Source of the DNA: an uncultured Clostridia bacterium
GTDB lineage: Bacteria; Bacillota; Clostridia; TANB77; CAG-508
Direction: 5' to 3'
NCBI GenBank assembly: GCA_934130435.1
Contig: CAKOYB010000001.1
Location: 62,001 to 126,000, forward strand
DNA length: 64,000 bases
Below, in pieces: positions 9,100-17,904 of the stretch (positions within the stretch are counted from its first letter, which is position 1; the number at the start of each line of letters is the position of its first letter). The position numbers and the translations under genes were made by a program. The notes beneath the pieces were generated by a model that worked only from the letters and a program-made list of their open reading frames with translations, had not been told where the DNA came from and made no database searches.

Positions 9100-10815
9100 A
9101 TGAATTATTTAGATAAGTACAAAGATTGGATATGTAGTGAATTTATTGATGAGGAGACAAAAAAAGAATTAAAAGAAATACAAAACAACAATAAAGAAAT
9201 AGAAGATAGATTTTATAAAGATCTAGAATTTGGAACAGCTGGATTAAGAGGAATTATGGGTGCAGGAACTAACAGAATGAATAAGTATACAGTATCTAAA
9301 GCAACACAAGGTTTAGCCAATTTTATAAAAAAAGAAAAAGGAGAGAATAGAGGAGTAGCAATATCATATGATTCTAGAAATATGTCTAAAGAATTTAGTG
9401 AGATTGCGGCACTTTGTTTAAATGCTAACGGCATCAAAACATATGTATTTGAAAGTCTAAGACCTGTTCCTGAATTATCATATGCAGTAAGAAAGTTAGG
9501 TTGTATAGCAGGAATAATGATTACAGCTAGTCATAATCCTCCAAAGTATAATGGGTATAAAGTTTATTGGGAAGATGGAGCACAAATTGTTGCACCATAT
9601 GATAAAAAAATAATAGAAGAAGTAAATAATGTAGAAAGCTACGAAGATGCTAAAACAATAAAAAAAGAAGATGCCATAAAACTAGGACTATATAACACTA
9701 TTGGACAAGAAATTGATGAAGAATATTTGAAAGAATTAAAAAAATTGTCATTGAATCCAGAAAAAATAATAGAGCAAGAAAATCTAAAAATTGTTTACAC
9801 TCCTTTGCATGGTACAGGAGGGATGCTAGTTAAAAGACTTCTAAAGGAAATTGGATTTAATAATGTTTATATTGTACCAGAACAAGAAATGCCAGATGGA
9901 AATTTTCCAACAGTTGAGTATCCTAATCCAGAAGATAAAAGAGCATTTAAATTAGCTCTGCAATTGGCTGAAAAAGTTGATGCAGATATTGTATTAGCAA
10001 CTGATCCAGATGCAGATAGACTGGGAGTATATGCAAAGAATAGTAAAGATGGTAAATATATGCCATTTACAGGGAACATGACTGGAATGCTAATTGCAGA
10101 ATATATTTTGTCACAAAAAAAAGAAAAGAAAACTTTACCAGAAAATGGAGCACTAGTAACAACAATAGTTTCAACAAATTTGGCAAAGGCAATTGCTAAA
10201 GAGTACAATATAAAAGTATTTGAAGTTTTAACAGGGTTTAAATATATTGGTGAAAAGATAAGACAATTTCAAACAGAAAATAGTTATACGTACCAATTCG
10301 GATTTGAAGAAAGTTATGGATGTCTTTTTGGAACATATGCTAGAGATAAAGATGGAATTGCAGCAGTTATGATGCTATGTGAAGCTGCAGCATATTATAA
10401 ATGTAATGGAATTACATTATGGGATCAAATGTTAAATATATACAAAAAATATGGATATTACAAAGAAGAAACAGTATCTTTAACTTTTGAGGGTGTTGAT
10501 GGAGCTCAAAAAATTCAAAACATTTTGAATAATTTAAGAGAAAAACCTTTAACTAAAATAGGAAATCATAATGTATTAGAATTTAGAGACTATAAAGAAG
10601 AAATAATAAAGAATTTAAAAACGGGGGAAGAAAGCAAAACGGACTTACCAAATTCTAATGTACTATACTATGTTTTAGAAAATGATTGTTGGTATTGTGT
10701 TCGTCCATCGGGAACAGAACCTAAAATTAAGCTTTATTTAGGAGTAAAATCGGACAGTATTGAAAATGCAGAAAAAGAATTAGAAAAAATGAAAGAAGGC
10801 ACATTAAATAAATAA
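9100..10815 (+). CDS. Phosphoglucomutase/phosphomannomutase family enzyme
   Basis: Interconverts hexose 6- and 1-phosphates. The 571-aa protein has all alpha-D-phosphohexomutase signatures: the phosphoserine loop TASHNPPKYNGYKVYW (about residue 144), the metal loop ATDPDADRLG, the sugar-specificity loop GFEESYGCLFG and the phosphate-binding loop VRPSGTEPKIKLYL. Length and motifs fit the PgcA type of Firmicutes. GEESYG-type loops are usual for enzymes acting on glucose phosphates. Start ATG 9100 follows AGGAGG. It is probably co-expressed with the upstream pyrophosphorylase. Confidence 0.93.
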   Translation: MNYLDKYKDWICSEFIDEETKKELKEIQNNNKEIEDRFYKDLEFGTAGLRGIMGAGTNRMNKYTVSKATQGLANFIKKEKGENRGVAISYDSRNMSKEFSEIAALCLNANGIKTYVFESLRPVPELSYAVRKLGCIAGIMITASHNPPKYNGYKVYWEDGAQIVAPYDKKIIEEVNNVESYEDAKTIKKEDAIKLGLYNTIGQEIDEEYLKELKKLSLNPEKIIEQENLKIVYTPLHGTGGMLVKRLLKEIGFNNVYIVPEQEMPDGNFPTVEYPNPEDKRAFKLALQLAEKVDADIVLATDPDADRLGVYAKNSKDGKYMPFTGNMTGMLIAEYILSQKKEKKTLPENGALVTTIVSTNLAKAIAKEYNIKVFEVLTGFKYIGEKIRQFQTENSYTYQFGFEESYGCLFGTYARDKDGIAAVMMLCEAAAYYKCNGITLWDQMLNIYKKYGYYKEETVSLTFEGVDGAQKIQNILNNLREKPLTKIGNHNVLEFRDYKEEIIKNLKTGEESKTDLPNSNVLYYVLENDCWYCVRPSGTEPKIKLYLGVKSDSIENAEKELEKMKEGTLNK

Positions 10816-10854
10816 AATGTAAACGTTTGGCGACAAAGTTCAAACAAAAGTTGG

Positions 10855-10882
10855 TTGAATAAAACTAATAAAATGTTATAAT
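10855..10882 (+). promoter_or_regulatory. Promoter of the HTH/LemA/DUF3137 operon
   Basis: TTGAAT (10855-10860), 16-bp spacer, TATAAT (10877-10882), 48 bases before ATG 10931. Confidence 0.65.
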
Positions 10883-10930
10883 AAGATGACTGAATTCAAA
10901 CAGTAATTTTATTATAGAGGGAGAATATAT

Positions 10931-11557
10931 ATGAAAATCAATGAAAAAATAATGAATTTAAGAAAAAAGGCAGGAATTTCACAAGAAGAATTAGCAGAAA
11001 AATTAAATGTAACAAGACAGACTGTATCAAAATGGGAATTGGGAACAATAAATCCTAAAATGGATAAAATATCAGAAATGAGTAAAATATTTAATGTGAC
11101 ATTAGAAGAATTGATTAATGAAGAAGAGATAGTAATGGAAGAAAAGGAGAAAGTATCAGCCAATTCTTATACACCAAAAGATAATAATGTAAGAAAGTGG
11201 CCAATTATTTTGACTGGAGTATTATTAATTGTACTATTAATTGTACTAATATTCAGAATAATTGTAATGGGATCAGTACTTGACATAGGAAATAATATTT
11301 TTTCCTTTATTATGTCTTCTATGAAAAGCACAAATGACGATTATCATAAACAATATGAGGAAAAACAAAAAAGTCTTTTAGAATTTTATAATAATGTGTC
11401 AGCACAAATGAATCAAGAATATGAAGAAGAAAAGAAAAAATCAGAAAAAAAACACGAAGAATTTGAAAAAAATTTTAATGAACAAGCAAAGAAAGTTGAA
11501 GAAGAAAAGAAAAAGGCGTTAGAAATAGAAGAATCTGTCAAAAAAATGATGAAATAA
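10931..11557 (+). CDS. Membrane-tethered XRE-family HTH protein with coiled coil
   Basis: Three parts in 208 residues: an N-terminal Cro/C1-type HTH (residues 1-60, with LAEKLNVTRQTVSKWELG), a hydrophobic membrane segment (about residues 88-112, PIILTGVLLIVLLIVLIF), and a Lys/Glu-rich coiled coil at the C-terminus (about residues 140-205). The layout suggests a DNA-binding domain in the cytosol anchored in the membrane, with the coiled coil sensing or assembling. It heads an apparent operon with lemA and a DUF3137 gene. Target genes are unknown and autoregulation would be typical. Confidence 0.85.
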   Translation: MKINEKIMNLRKKAGISQEELAEKLNVTRQTVSKWELGTINPKMDKISEMSKIFNVTLEELINEEEIVMEEKEKVSANSYTPKDNNVRKWPIILTGVLLIVLLIVLIFRIIVMGSVLDIGNNIFSFIMSSMKSTNDDYHKQYEEKQKSLLEFYNNVSAQMNQEYEEEKKKSEKKHEEFEKNFNEQAKKVEEEKKKALEIEESVKKMMK

Positions 11558-11579
11558 ATAATAGTGAAAGGAATAAAAA

Positions 11580-12122
11580 ATGGAAATTGCATTAATTGTA
11601 TTAGTTATATTGTGCATATTGATATTAAAACAATATAATACTTTTGTAAAGTTAAAGAACCAAGTAAAACAAGCAAAATCAGGAATTGATATTTATTTAA
11701 ATCAAAGATTTGATTTAATACCTAATTTAGTAGAGTGTGTAAAAGGTTATGCGAAACATGAAAAAGATGTAATAGAAACAGTTACAAATATGAGAACTAA
11801 CTATTTAAATGGAACAAAGAAGAATATAAAAGCAGCTGAGACTTTAAATAATAGTATGAATAAATTAATTGCAGTTGCAGAAAACTATCCAGAACTTAAA
11901 GCAAATGAACAATTTTTAAATTTACAAAAAAATCTAACCCAAATAGAAAGCCAACTACAAGCAGCAAGAAGAATATATAATAATGAAGTTACAAAATATA
12001 ATATAAAAGTAACAACAATACCAAGTAATATTGTTGCAGGTATATGTGGATTTAAAGAAGAAAGTCTTTTTGAAATAGAAGAATTAAAAAAAGAAAATAT
12101 TGATGTTAATTTTAAAGGGTAA
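11580..12122 (+). CDS. lemA: LemA family protein
   Basis: A 180-aa protein with a single N-terminal membrane helix (residues 1-17) followed by the LemA helical bundle: YNTFVKLKNQVKQAKSGIDIYLNQRFDLIPNLVECVKGYAKHE and the YNNEVTKYNIKVTTIPSNIVAGICGF motif. LemA proteins are exposed helical membrane proteins of unclear function, often encoded next to TPM-domain or DUF3137 proteins, as here. The gene starts 22 bases after the HTH gene and ends 6 bases before the DUF3137 gene, so the three are probably one transcript. Confidence 0.93.
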   Translation: MEIALIVLVILCILILKQYNTFVKLKNQVKQAKSGIDIYLNQRFDLIPNLVECVKGYAKHEKDVIETVTNMRTNYLNGTKKNIKAAETLNNSMNKLIAVAENYPELKANEQFLNLQKNLTQIESQLQAARRIYNNEVTKYNIKVTTIPSNIVAGICGFKEESLFEIEELKKENIDVNFKG

Positions 12123-12128
12123 AATATA

Positions 12129-13107
12129 ATGAAATTTGAAAATGCAAAAGAAATATACAATGAAATAATAAGTAGTGACAATGATGAGATATTCATAAAA
12201 TGGAATGAGGCAGTAAAAGAAAGAAAAGTACTTAATTTAATAACAATAGTTATTAGTATAATAGTAGATATAATAATACTATATGTTAATTTTAAAAGTA
12301 TAAATTCTGATGTTGTGTTATATAATGGTTTTAAAATATACATAATAATTATTATGTTCATAGTAGATGTAATAATATATGGAACAATTTCTCTTTTTGG
12401 AAAGAAGAAAAAAGAATTTAAAAGGGAATTCAAAAAAAATATTGTAAATAAGATAATATCAAACTTTTATGATAATTCAGAATATTTTCCAGAAAAAAAG
12501 ATGCCAATGATGATATACAATGAACCACAATATGAAGGTTATGACGATTATTATTCAGAGGATTATCTTGAAGCCACAATAGATGGCAAATATGGAATAA
12601 TGATGGCAGAAGTGCAAACGGAAGAAGAAGAGACTTATACAGATTCAGACGGAAATATGCAAACAAGAACAACTACATTGTTTCATGGATTATTTGCAAA
12701 AATAGATATGGAAAAATCAATCAATAGCGACTTAGATATAAAAACGAATAATATGTTAAGTGGATTAAGTTTATTAGACAAAAGCAAATTAGAAATGGAC
12801 TCACGGAGAATTCGAAGAGAAATTTGATGTGTACTCAACTAATAATATAGTTGCAATGCAAATTCTTACCTCAGATGTTATGCAAGAGTTAATAGAATTT
12901 AAACAAAACAATAATATGGAATTTGATGTGGCTATTAGAAATAATAATTTATATTTAAGGTTTAGCTGTGGGGAGGTTTTTGAACCAGTTGCATTAAGAA
13001 AAGGACCAATTGAAGAAAAGAGTTTCAGCGAATACTTTGAAATTACTAAATTTACATATGAATTATCAAATAAAATAATAAATGTAATAAATGATGTAGA
13101 AATATAA
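12129..13107 (+). pseudogene. DUF3137 membrane protein split by a one-base frameshift
   Basis: The first frame (12129-12827) encodes two membrane helices (about residues 35-55 and 65-90) and the first part of a DUF3137 domain, then ends in an out-of-register tail (SRRIRREI). The second frame (from about 12805 to 13107) continues the domain exactly: removing one base at 12804 gives LEMDSGEFEEKFDVYSTNN, matching the family pattern in which EMDSxEFExxFdVYs runs straight into the C-terminal half. The combined length of 979 bases is 3n+1, as expected for a single inserted base. It may be a true pseudogene, a phase switch or a sequencing error. DUF3137 proteins pair with LemA, as here. Confidence 0.85.
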
Positions 13108-13112
13108 AACCC

Positions 13113-13140
13113 AAAAGCCAGAGCGTTACTCTGGCTTTTT
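13113..13140. terminator. Bidirectional terminator shared by DUF3137 and ttcA
   Basis: AAAAGCCAGAG / CTCTGGCTTTT form an 11-bp stem with a 5-base loop and U-rich tails on both strands. The ttcA stop codon and last codons lie inside the hairpin. Confidence 0.9.
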
Positions 13141-13839
13141 CCATTCTTTTATATTTCTTTTTATTGCTCCATATAAATTTGCCCTAATATGTGGAATTTC
13201 AAGTTTTAAATCACTTATCATTTTTTTCATATCTTCTCTTTTAGAAACACCGTCCATTGGGCATACTTTACTCATTACTTCAATATTGTTTCTTTTAACA
13301 AAATTTTTAATATATTTTTCGGGAGCATAAATTAATGGTCTTATTAAAGTGATTTTACTTCTGTCCATATAGCTCATAGGAGAGAAAGTATTTATTGAAC
13401 CAGTATATAATAAATTAAGCATAAATGTTTCTAAAACGTCGCCTTCATTATGTCCTAGGGCAATTTTATTACAACCTTCTCTAATAGCCACAGAATTTAA
13501 TGCACCTCTTCTAAAATTGGCACATAAAGAACAAGGATTTTTTTCTTTTCTCAAATCAAAAACAATTTCTTTAATATGTGTATCTTCAATAAATAATGGT
13601 ACACCTACTTGTTTACATGTTTTTTCTAAAAGTTCTTTATTAAAAAAATCAAATCCAGGATTAATGCTAATAGCGATTAACTCAAATTTTTTAGGATAAA
13701 ATCTCTGTAAGTTTTTTAATGCCATAAGCATGGAAATGGAGTCTTTTCCACCCGATAGTGCTACAGCAATCTTATCTCCATCATCTATCATATTATAATC
13801 TTCTATAGCTTTTCTCATATAACTTAAAATTTTTTGCAT
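13126..13839 (-). CDS. ttcA: tRNA 2-thiocytidine synthetase (TtcA/TilS PP-loop family)
   Basis: An ATP-dependent PP-loop enzyme expected to thiolate C32 of tRNA. The 237-aa protein has the PP-loop SGGKDSISM near residue 30, the paired cysteines CSLC (NPCSLCANFRRGAL) that bind the Fe-S cluster in TtcA, the GHNEGDVLETFMLNLLYTGS motif, and a later Cys in KVCPMDG. Lack of a TilS C-terminal domain and presence of CxxC favour TtcA over TilS. The gene is convergent with the DUF3137 locus. Confidence 0.88.
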   Translation of the reverse strand: MQKILSYMRKAIEDYNMIDDGDKIAVALSGGKDSISMLMALKNLQRFYPKKFELIAISINPGFDFFNKELLEKTCKQVGVPLFIEDTHIKEIVFDLRKEKNPCSLCANFRRGALNSVAIREGCNKIALGHNEGDVLETFMLNLLYTGSINTFSPMSYMDRSKITLIRPLIYAPEKYIKNFVKRNNIEVMSKVCPMDGVSKREDMKKMISDLKLEIPHIRANLYGAIKRNIKEWKKPE

Positions 13840-13960
13840 AACATACCTTCAATTCATTAAATTTTAAACAATTATATAAAAAAAACAAAGATAAATCAAT
13901 ATAATTCAAATAGTCTTTATACAAAAAACGACATATTATGTATAATTTTTGAAAAATATG

Positions 13961-13989
13961 TTGATTTTATAAAGTTTTATTAATATAAT
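13961..13989 (+). promoter_or_regulatory. Promoter of the HD-GYP gene
   Basis: TTGATT (13961-13966), 17-bp spacer, TATAAT (13984-13989). The predicted start site is only about 14 bases before ATG 14010, so the leader is barely longer than the GGAGG site. Confidence 0.7.
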
Positions 13990-14009
13990 AGTTTGTGTGG
14001 AGGTATGCT

Positions 14010-15083
14010 ATGAAAGAAGACATTTCTGAAAACAGCCTAAATTTGTATAGAATAATTGCGGTAGATAATGAAATTGGTATACTTGACTCTTTAGCCATAC
14101 GATTAAAACGTGAGGGCTTTCAATTTACGGGGGTTAGCGATCCACTAGAAGCAATAGAGATGGTAAAAAACGAAAAATTTGATCTAATGATATTGGATTA
14201 TTTAATTACACCAATGCGTGGAGATGAAGTAGTACAAAAAATTAGAGAGTTTAATAAGGAATTATACATATTATTATTAACTAGTCGAAACGATGCAGTT
14301 CCACCATTAGAAACTATTAAAAAGTTTGATATACAGGGATACTGCGAAAAGAGTAACAGGTTTGATCAATTGATACTCCTAATAGAGTCAGGAATAAAAG
14401 CGATTAAACAAATGAATCTAATTAAAGATATTAATGTTAGATTAAAAGAAACAAACGATAAACTAGAAGAATCAAATAAAAAACTTAAGGATGCCTATTT
14501 AGAAACAATACAGACACTTAGATATACAGTAGAAGCAAAAGATCCATACACTAGAGGCCATTCAGATAGAGTATCTGAGTATTCTGTATTAATAGGACAA
14601 AAAATTAATCTGTCAGAAGAAGACATTGAAACACTTAGGTTAGGTGGACTATTTCATGATATTGGAAAAATTGGAGTTCCAGATAGAATTTTATTAAAAG
14701 ATTCAAGGCTATCAGATGATGAATATTCTGAAATAAAAAATCATCCAACAATAGGAGCGCATATTCTATCGAATGCGACGATTTTTAGTAAAGCTATTCC
14801 AATTGTAAAATATCATCATGAGAGATATGATGGAAAAGGCTATCCAACGCATTTGTCTGGAGAAAATATACCTTACCTTGCCAGAATTGCAGCAGTAGCA
14901 GATAGCTTTGATGCAATGACATCTAGGAGGACATATAGAGATAAAATGGAAATTGGTAAAGTCAAAGCTGAAATTGAGAACAATAGAGGAACACAATTTG
15001 ATCCAAATGTAGCAAATGCTTTTCTAGAAATTCTAGAAAATAACTATGATCAAATTGAAGAAATAATGAATAAATATTTATGA
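14010..15083 (+). CDS. Response regulator with HD-GYP domain (predicted c-di-GMP phosphodiesterase)
   Basis: A 357-aa cytosolic signalling protein. Residues 10-130 form a receiver domain with phospho-acceptor Asp63 (DLMILDYLITP) and conserved TSR. A coiled-coil linker (about 140-175, NVRLKETNDKLEESNKKLKDAYLE) leads to an HD-GYP domain with HSDRV, FHDIGKIGVPD, HHERYDGKGYP and AVADSFDAMTS, which holds all metal and GYP residues and should hydrolyse c-di-GMP. I chose ATG 14010 because GGAGG ends 6 bases upstream. No partner kinase gene is adjacent. Confidence 0.92.
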   Translation: MKEDISENSLNLYRIIAVDNEIGILDSLAIRLKREGFQFTGVSDPLEAIEMVKNEKFDLMILDYLITPMRGDEVVQKIREFNKELYILLLTSRNDAVPPLETIKKFDIQGYCEKSNRFDQLILLIESGIKAIKQMNLIKDINVRLKETNDKLEESNKKLKDAYLETIQTLRYTVEAKDPYTRGHSDRVSEYSVLIGQKINLSEEDIETLRLGGLFHDIGKIGVPDRILLKDSRLSDDEYSEIKNHPTIGAHILSNATIFSKAIPIVKYHHERYDGKGYPTHLSGENIPYLARIAAVADSFDAMTSRRTYRDKMEIGKVKAEIENNRGTQFDPNVANAFLEILENNYDQIEEIMNKYL

Positions 15084-15124
15084 TATAGAATATTTATAAT
15101 ATACAAAAGAAAGGGGGAAAAAGT

Positions 15125-15832
15125 ATGACTGCAAAAGAAACAAGAGCACAAGCAAGAGAGGCTCTAAGTGGACAATGGGGTAAAACTATTTTGTTCTTTG
15201 TTATATATTTTATTGTAACATTTGTATTATCACGTGTTCTAATATATATTCCTTTTGTTGGAATTGTGGTAGAAACAATAATATCTGTTCCACTTGCTAT
15301 AGGGTTTACATCAACTCTTATAAAGATAAAAAGAAAAGAAGACTTTGGATATTTTGATTTTATAAATGTTGCAATAGAAATGTTTGGTAAGTCTTGGGGA
15401 GTAGTTGGACATACAATATTGAAAATGTTAGTTCCAGTAATTTCACTAGTAGCATCTATTATTATAATGAGTATAGGTTTCTCTGGATTCTCAATCTTTA
15501 TGACTGTGCTAGGAACAATATTATACTTAGCTGCATTGGTATGGACAATAACTAAAGGATACCTATATGCATTAACATCAGCAATATTAGCAGATAATGA
15601 AGGAATGCCAACATTAGATATTGTAGAAAAAAGTGAAACATTAATGAATGGAAATAGAATGAAGTTATTCCTTCTAAGTTTATCATTTATTGGATGGGGA
15701 ATATTAGCAACTCTTACATTTGGAATAGGACTAATATGGTTAGTTCCATATATGGCAATTGCTCAAATATGTTTCTACGATAATTTAATAGGTAATGCTG
15801 AAATAAAAGAAACTGAGAAAATTAGTGAATAA
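15125..15832 (+). CDS. DUF975 family membrane protein
   Basis: A 235-aa integral membrane protein with about six hydrophobic segments. The start MTAKETRAQAREALSGQWGKTILFFVIYF is the usual opening of DUF975 proteins, which are widespread in Firmicutes and of unknown function. GGGGG precedes the ATG. A strong bidirectional terminator follows, so the gene is probably monocistronic or read together with the HD-GYP gene 41 bases upstream. Confidence 0.88.
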   Translation: MTAKETRAQAREALSGQWGKTILFFVIYFIVTFVLSRVLIYIPFVGIVVETIISVPLAIGFTSTLIKIKRKEDFGYFDFINVAIEMFGKSWGVVGHTILKMLVPVISLVASIIIMSIGFSGFSIFMTVLGTILYLAALVWTITKGYLYALTSAILADNEGMPTLDIVEKSETLMNGNRMKLFLLSLSFIGWGILATLTFGIGLIWLVPYMAIAQICFYDNLIGNAEIKETEKISE

Positions 15833-15842
15833 TAAAAAAATT

Positions 15843-15884
15843 ACTAGCATTTTACAACTTAATAGTAAAATGCTAGTATTTTTT
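15843..15884. terminator. Bidirectional terminator between DUF975 and ABC-F genes
   Basis: ACTAGCATTTTAC (15843-15855) and GTAAAATGCTAGT (15865-15877) form a 13-bp perfect stem, with a T run after it on the plus strand and an A run before it that serves the minus strand. Confidence 0.92.
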
Positions 15885-17465
15885 TTATTCTAAATTTAAA
15901 TATTCATTATATGTTAATTCTCTATCTATAAATTTATCAGATTTTATATCAAAAATTCTATTTGCAACAGTTTGAGTTAATTGGTGGTCGTGAGATGTAA
16001 AAATTATGTTGCCTTTAAATTTAGTCATTCCCTCATTTAAAGCGGTTATGCTTTCCATATCTAAATGATTTGTAGGCTCATCCATTATTAAGAAATTTGC
16101 ACCTGACAGCATCATTTTTGAGAGAACACAACGAACTTTTTCTCCTCCTGAAAGTACATTAACTTTTTTTAATGCTTCTTCGCCAGAAAAAAGCATTCGT
16201 CCGAGAAAACCTCTAACATAAGTTTCATCAGGATCTTTTGAAAATTTTCTAAGCCAATCAACTAAAGAAATATCCTCGGTGAAAAGATAATTATTATCTT
16301 TTGGAAAGTATGAATTAGTAATTGTTGTACCCCATTTTATTTCGCCACTATCTGGTTCCAATTCTCCAGAAATTATTTGGAAAAGAACTGTTTTGGCTAA
16401 TTCGTTATCTGCTAAGACAGCGATTTTATCATCAGATTTTACAGTGAAACTAATATTATCAAGAATTTTTTCTCCATTTAGAGTTTTTGAAATATTCTTA
16501 ACAGATAAAATTTCTTTTCCAGTTTCTCTATCCGGCTTAAAATCTATATAAGGATATTTCCTATTTGAAGGTTTAATTTCGTCTAATTCTATTTTTTCTA
16601 AAGATTTTTTCCTAGAAGTAGCTTGTTTAGATTTAGAAGCATTTGCACTGAACCTTGCAATAAATTCTTGTAGTTCTTTAATTTTTTCTTCTTTCTTTTT
16701 ATTTTGCTCTTTAGCTTGTTTTAAAGCTAACCTACTTGATTCATACCAGAAGTCATAATTTCCAGGATAAACTTTTATTCTTCCAAAGTCAACATCTGCA
16801 ATGTGAGTACATACTTTGTTTAAGAAATATCTATCATGAGAAACAACTATAACAGTATTTTCAAAATTAATTAAGAAATCTTGTAACCAGTTTATGCTTT
16901 TTAAGTCTAAGTCATTTGTGGGTTCATCTAGTAATAAAATATCTGGATTTCCAAATAGAGCTTGAGCTAACAAAACTTTTACCTTTTCTTTAGCTTCTAT
17001 TTCTTTCATTAATTTATAGTGATTTTCTGATTCTATACCCAAATCATTTAAAAGAATTGCAGCATCTGATTCAGCATTCCAGCCATCAAGCTCAGCAAAT
17101 CGTTCTTCAAGTTTGGCTGCTTTCATTCCATCTTGTTCAGAAAAATCTGGTTTTGCATAAATTGCTTCTTTTTCTTTCATTATTCTATATAATTCATCAT
17201 TTCCCATTATTACAGTATCTATTACAGAATAATCTTCAAATGCAAAGTGATCCTGTTTTAAAACAGATAAACGTTCTGCTTTTTCTTTTGTTACCTCTCC
17301 TTTGCTTGGCTCTAGGTCACCAGATAAAACTTTTAGGAAAGTAGATTTTCCAGCACCATTTGCTCCAATGATTCCATAGCAATTTCCCTTTCCAAATCTA
17401 ATATTTACATCTTCAAATAAAACTCTTTTACCAAATCTAACGGTAACACCATTTGCTGATAACAT
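15885..17465 (-). CDS. ABC-F family ATPase, YkpA-like
   Basis: A soluble 526-aa protein with two ABC domains joined by a charged linker (about residues 235-300), without membrane segments; ABC-F proteins act on ribosomes. Domain 1 has Walker A GANGAGKST and Walker B LLLDEPTNDLD, but its signature position reads IEAKEKVKVLLAQ instead of LSGGE. Domain 2 has signature LSGGEKVR and LIMDEPTNHLD, but its Walker A is degenerate (LADNELAKTVLF). One composite ATP site (Walker A1 plus signature 2) is therefore intact and the other degenerate on both faces. Whether it is a housekeeping translation factor or an antibiotic-protection type cannot be decided here. Confidence 0.93.
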   Translation of the reverse strand: MLSANGVTVRFGKRVLFEDVNIRFGKGNCYGIIGANGAGKSTFLKVLSGDLEPSKGEVTKEKAERLSVLKQDHFAFEDYSVIDTVIMGNDELYRIMKEKEAIYAKPDFSEQDGMKAAKLEERFAELDGWNAESDAAILLNDLGIESENHYKLMKEIEAKEKVKVLLAQALFGNPDILLLDEPTNDLDLKSINWLQDFLINFENTVIVVSHDRYFLNKVCTHIADVDFGRIKVYPGNYDFWYESSRLALKQAKEQNKKKEEKIKELQEFIARFSANASKSKQATSRKKSLEKIELDEIKPSNRKYPYIDFKPDRETGKEILSVKNISKTLNGEKILDNISFTVKSDDKIAVLADNELAKTVLFQIISGELEPDSGEIKWGTTITNSYFPKDNNYLFTEDISLVDWLRKFSKDPDETYVRGFLGRMLFSGEEALKKVNVLSGGEKVRCVLSKMMLSGANFLIMDEPTNHLDMESITALNEGMTKFKGNIIFTSHDHQLTQTVANRIFDIKSDKFIDRELTYNEYLNLE

Positions 17466-17532
17466 GACGTTCCTCCTAAATTAAATTAATTAAGATTATA
17501 CAGTATTTTGTTAGAATTATCAAGATTAATAA

Positions 17533-17566
17533 AACAAAAAAATATGCAAGTAGAATTACTTGCATA
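17533..17566 (-). terminator. Terminator after the DUF378 gene
   Basis: On the minus strand a 10-bp perfect stem (TATGCAAGTA / TACTTGCATA, 17543-17566) is followed by a T-rich tail, just past the end of the DUF378 gene. Confidence 0.85.
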
Positions 17567-17587
17567 CTAATAAAAGTACTTTTAATT

Positions 17588-17776
17588 TTAATCATCAAAA
17601 AGTAATTTTATTCCCCATAATCCAGATAAACCTACAAGTGTATAAATTATTCTGGATAAGACTGTCATATCGCCAAATATTAATTCAACTAAATTAAATT
17701 TAAAAAGACCGATTAATCCCCAATTTATTGCACCTATAATAATTAAAACTAGAGCAGTTTTATCTATAGCTTTCAT
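17588..17776 (-). CDS. DUF378 family small membrane protein
   Basis: A 62-residue protein with two hydrophobic helices. MKAIDKTALVLIIIGAINWGLIGLF and the later GLSGLWGIKLLF are the hallmarks of DUF378. Function unknown. AGGAGG precedes the ATG, and it has its own terminator. Confidence 0.9.
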   Translation of the reverse strand: MKAIDKTALVLIIIGAINWGLIGLFKFNLVELIFGDMTVLSRIIYTLVGLSGLWGIKLLFDD

Positions 17777-17904
17777 AAAGTACCTCCTAAAAAAATAAAT
17801 ATTTATAAATAGTATGTAAAAAAAAAAATATTTTATTCAATTATTGAAAATAATTAGTATATATGATATTTTTGTAATATAAATATTTTTAAATGGAGGA
17901 AATC

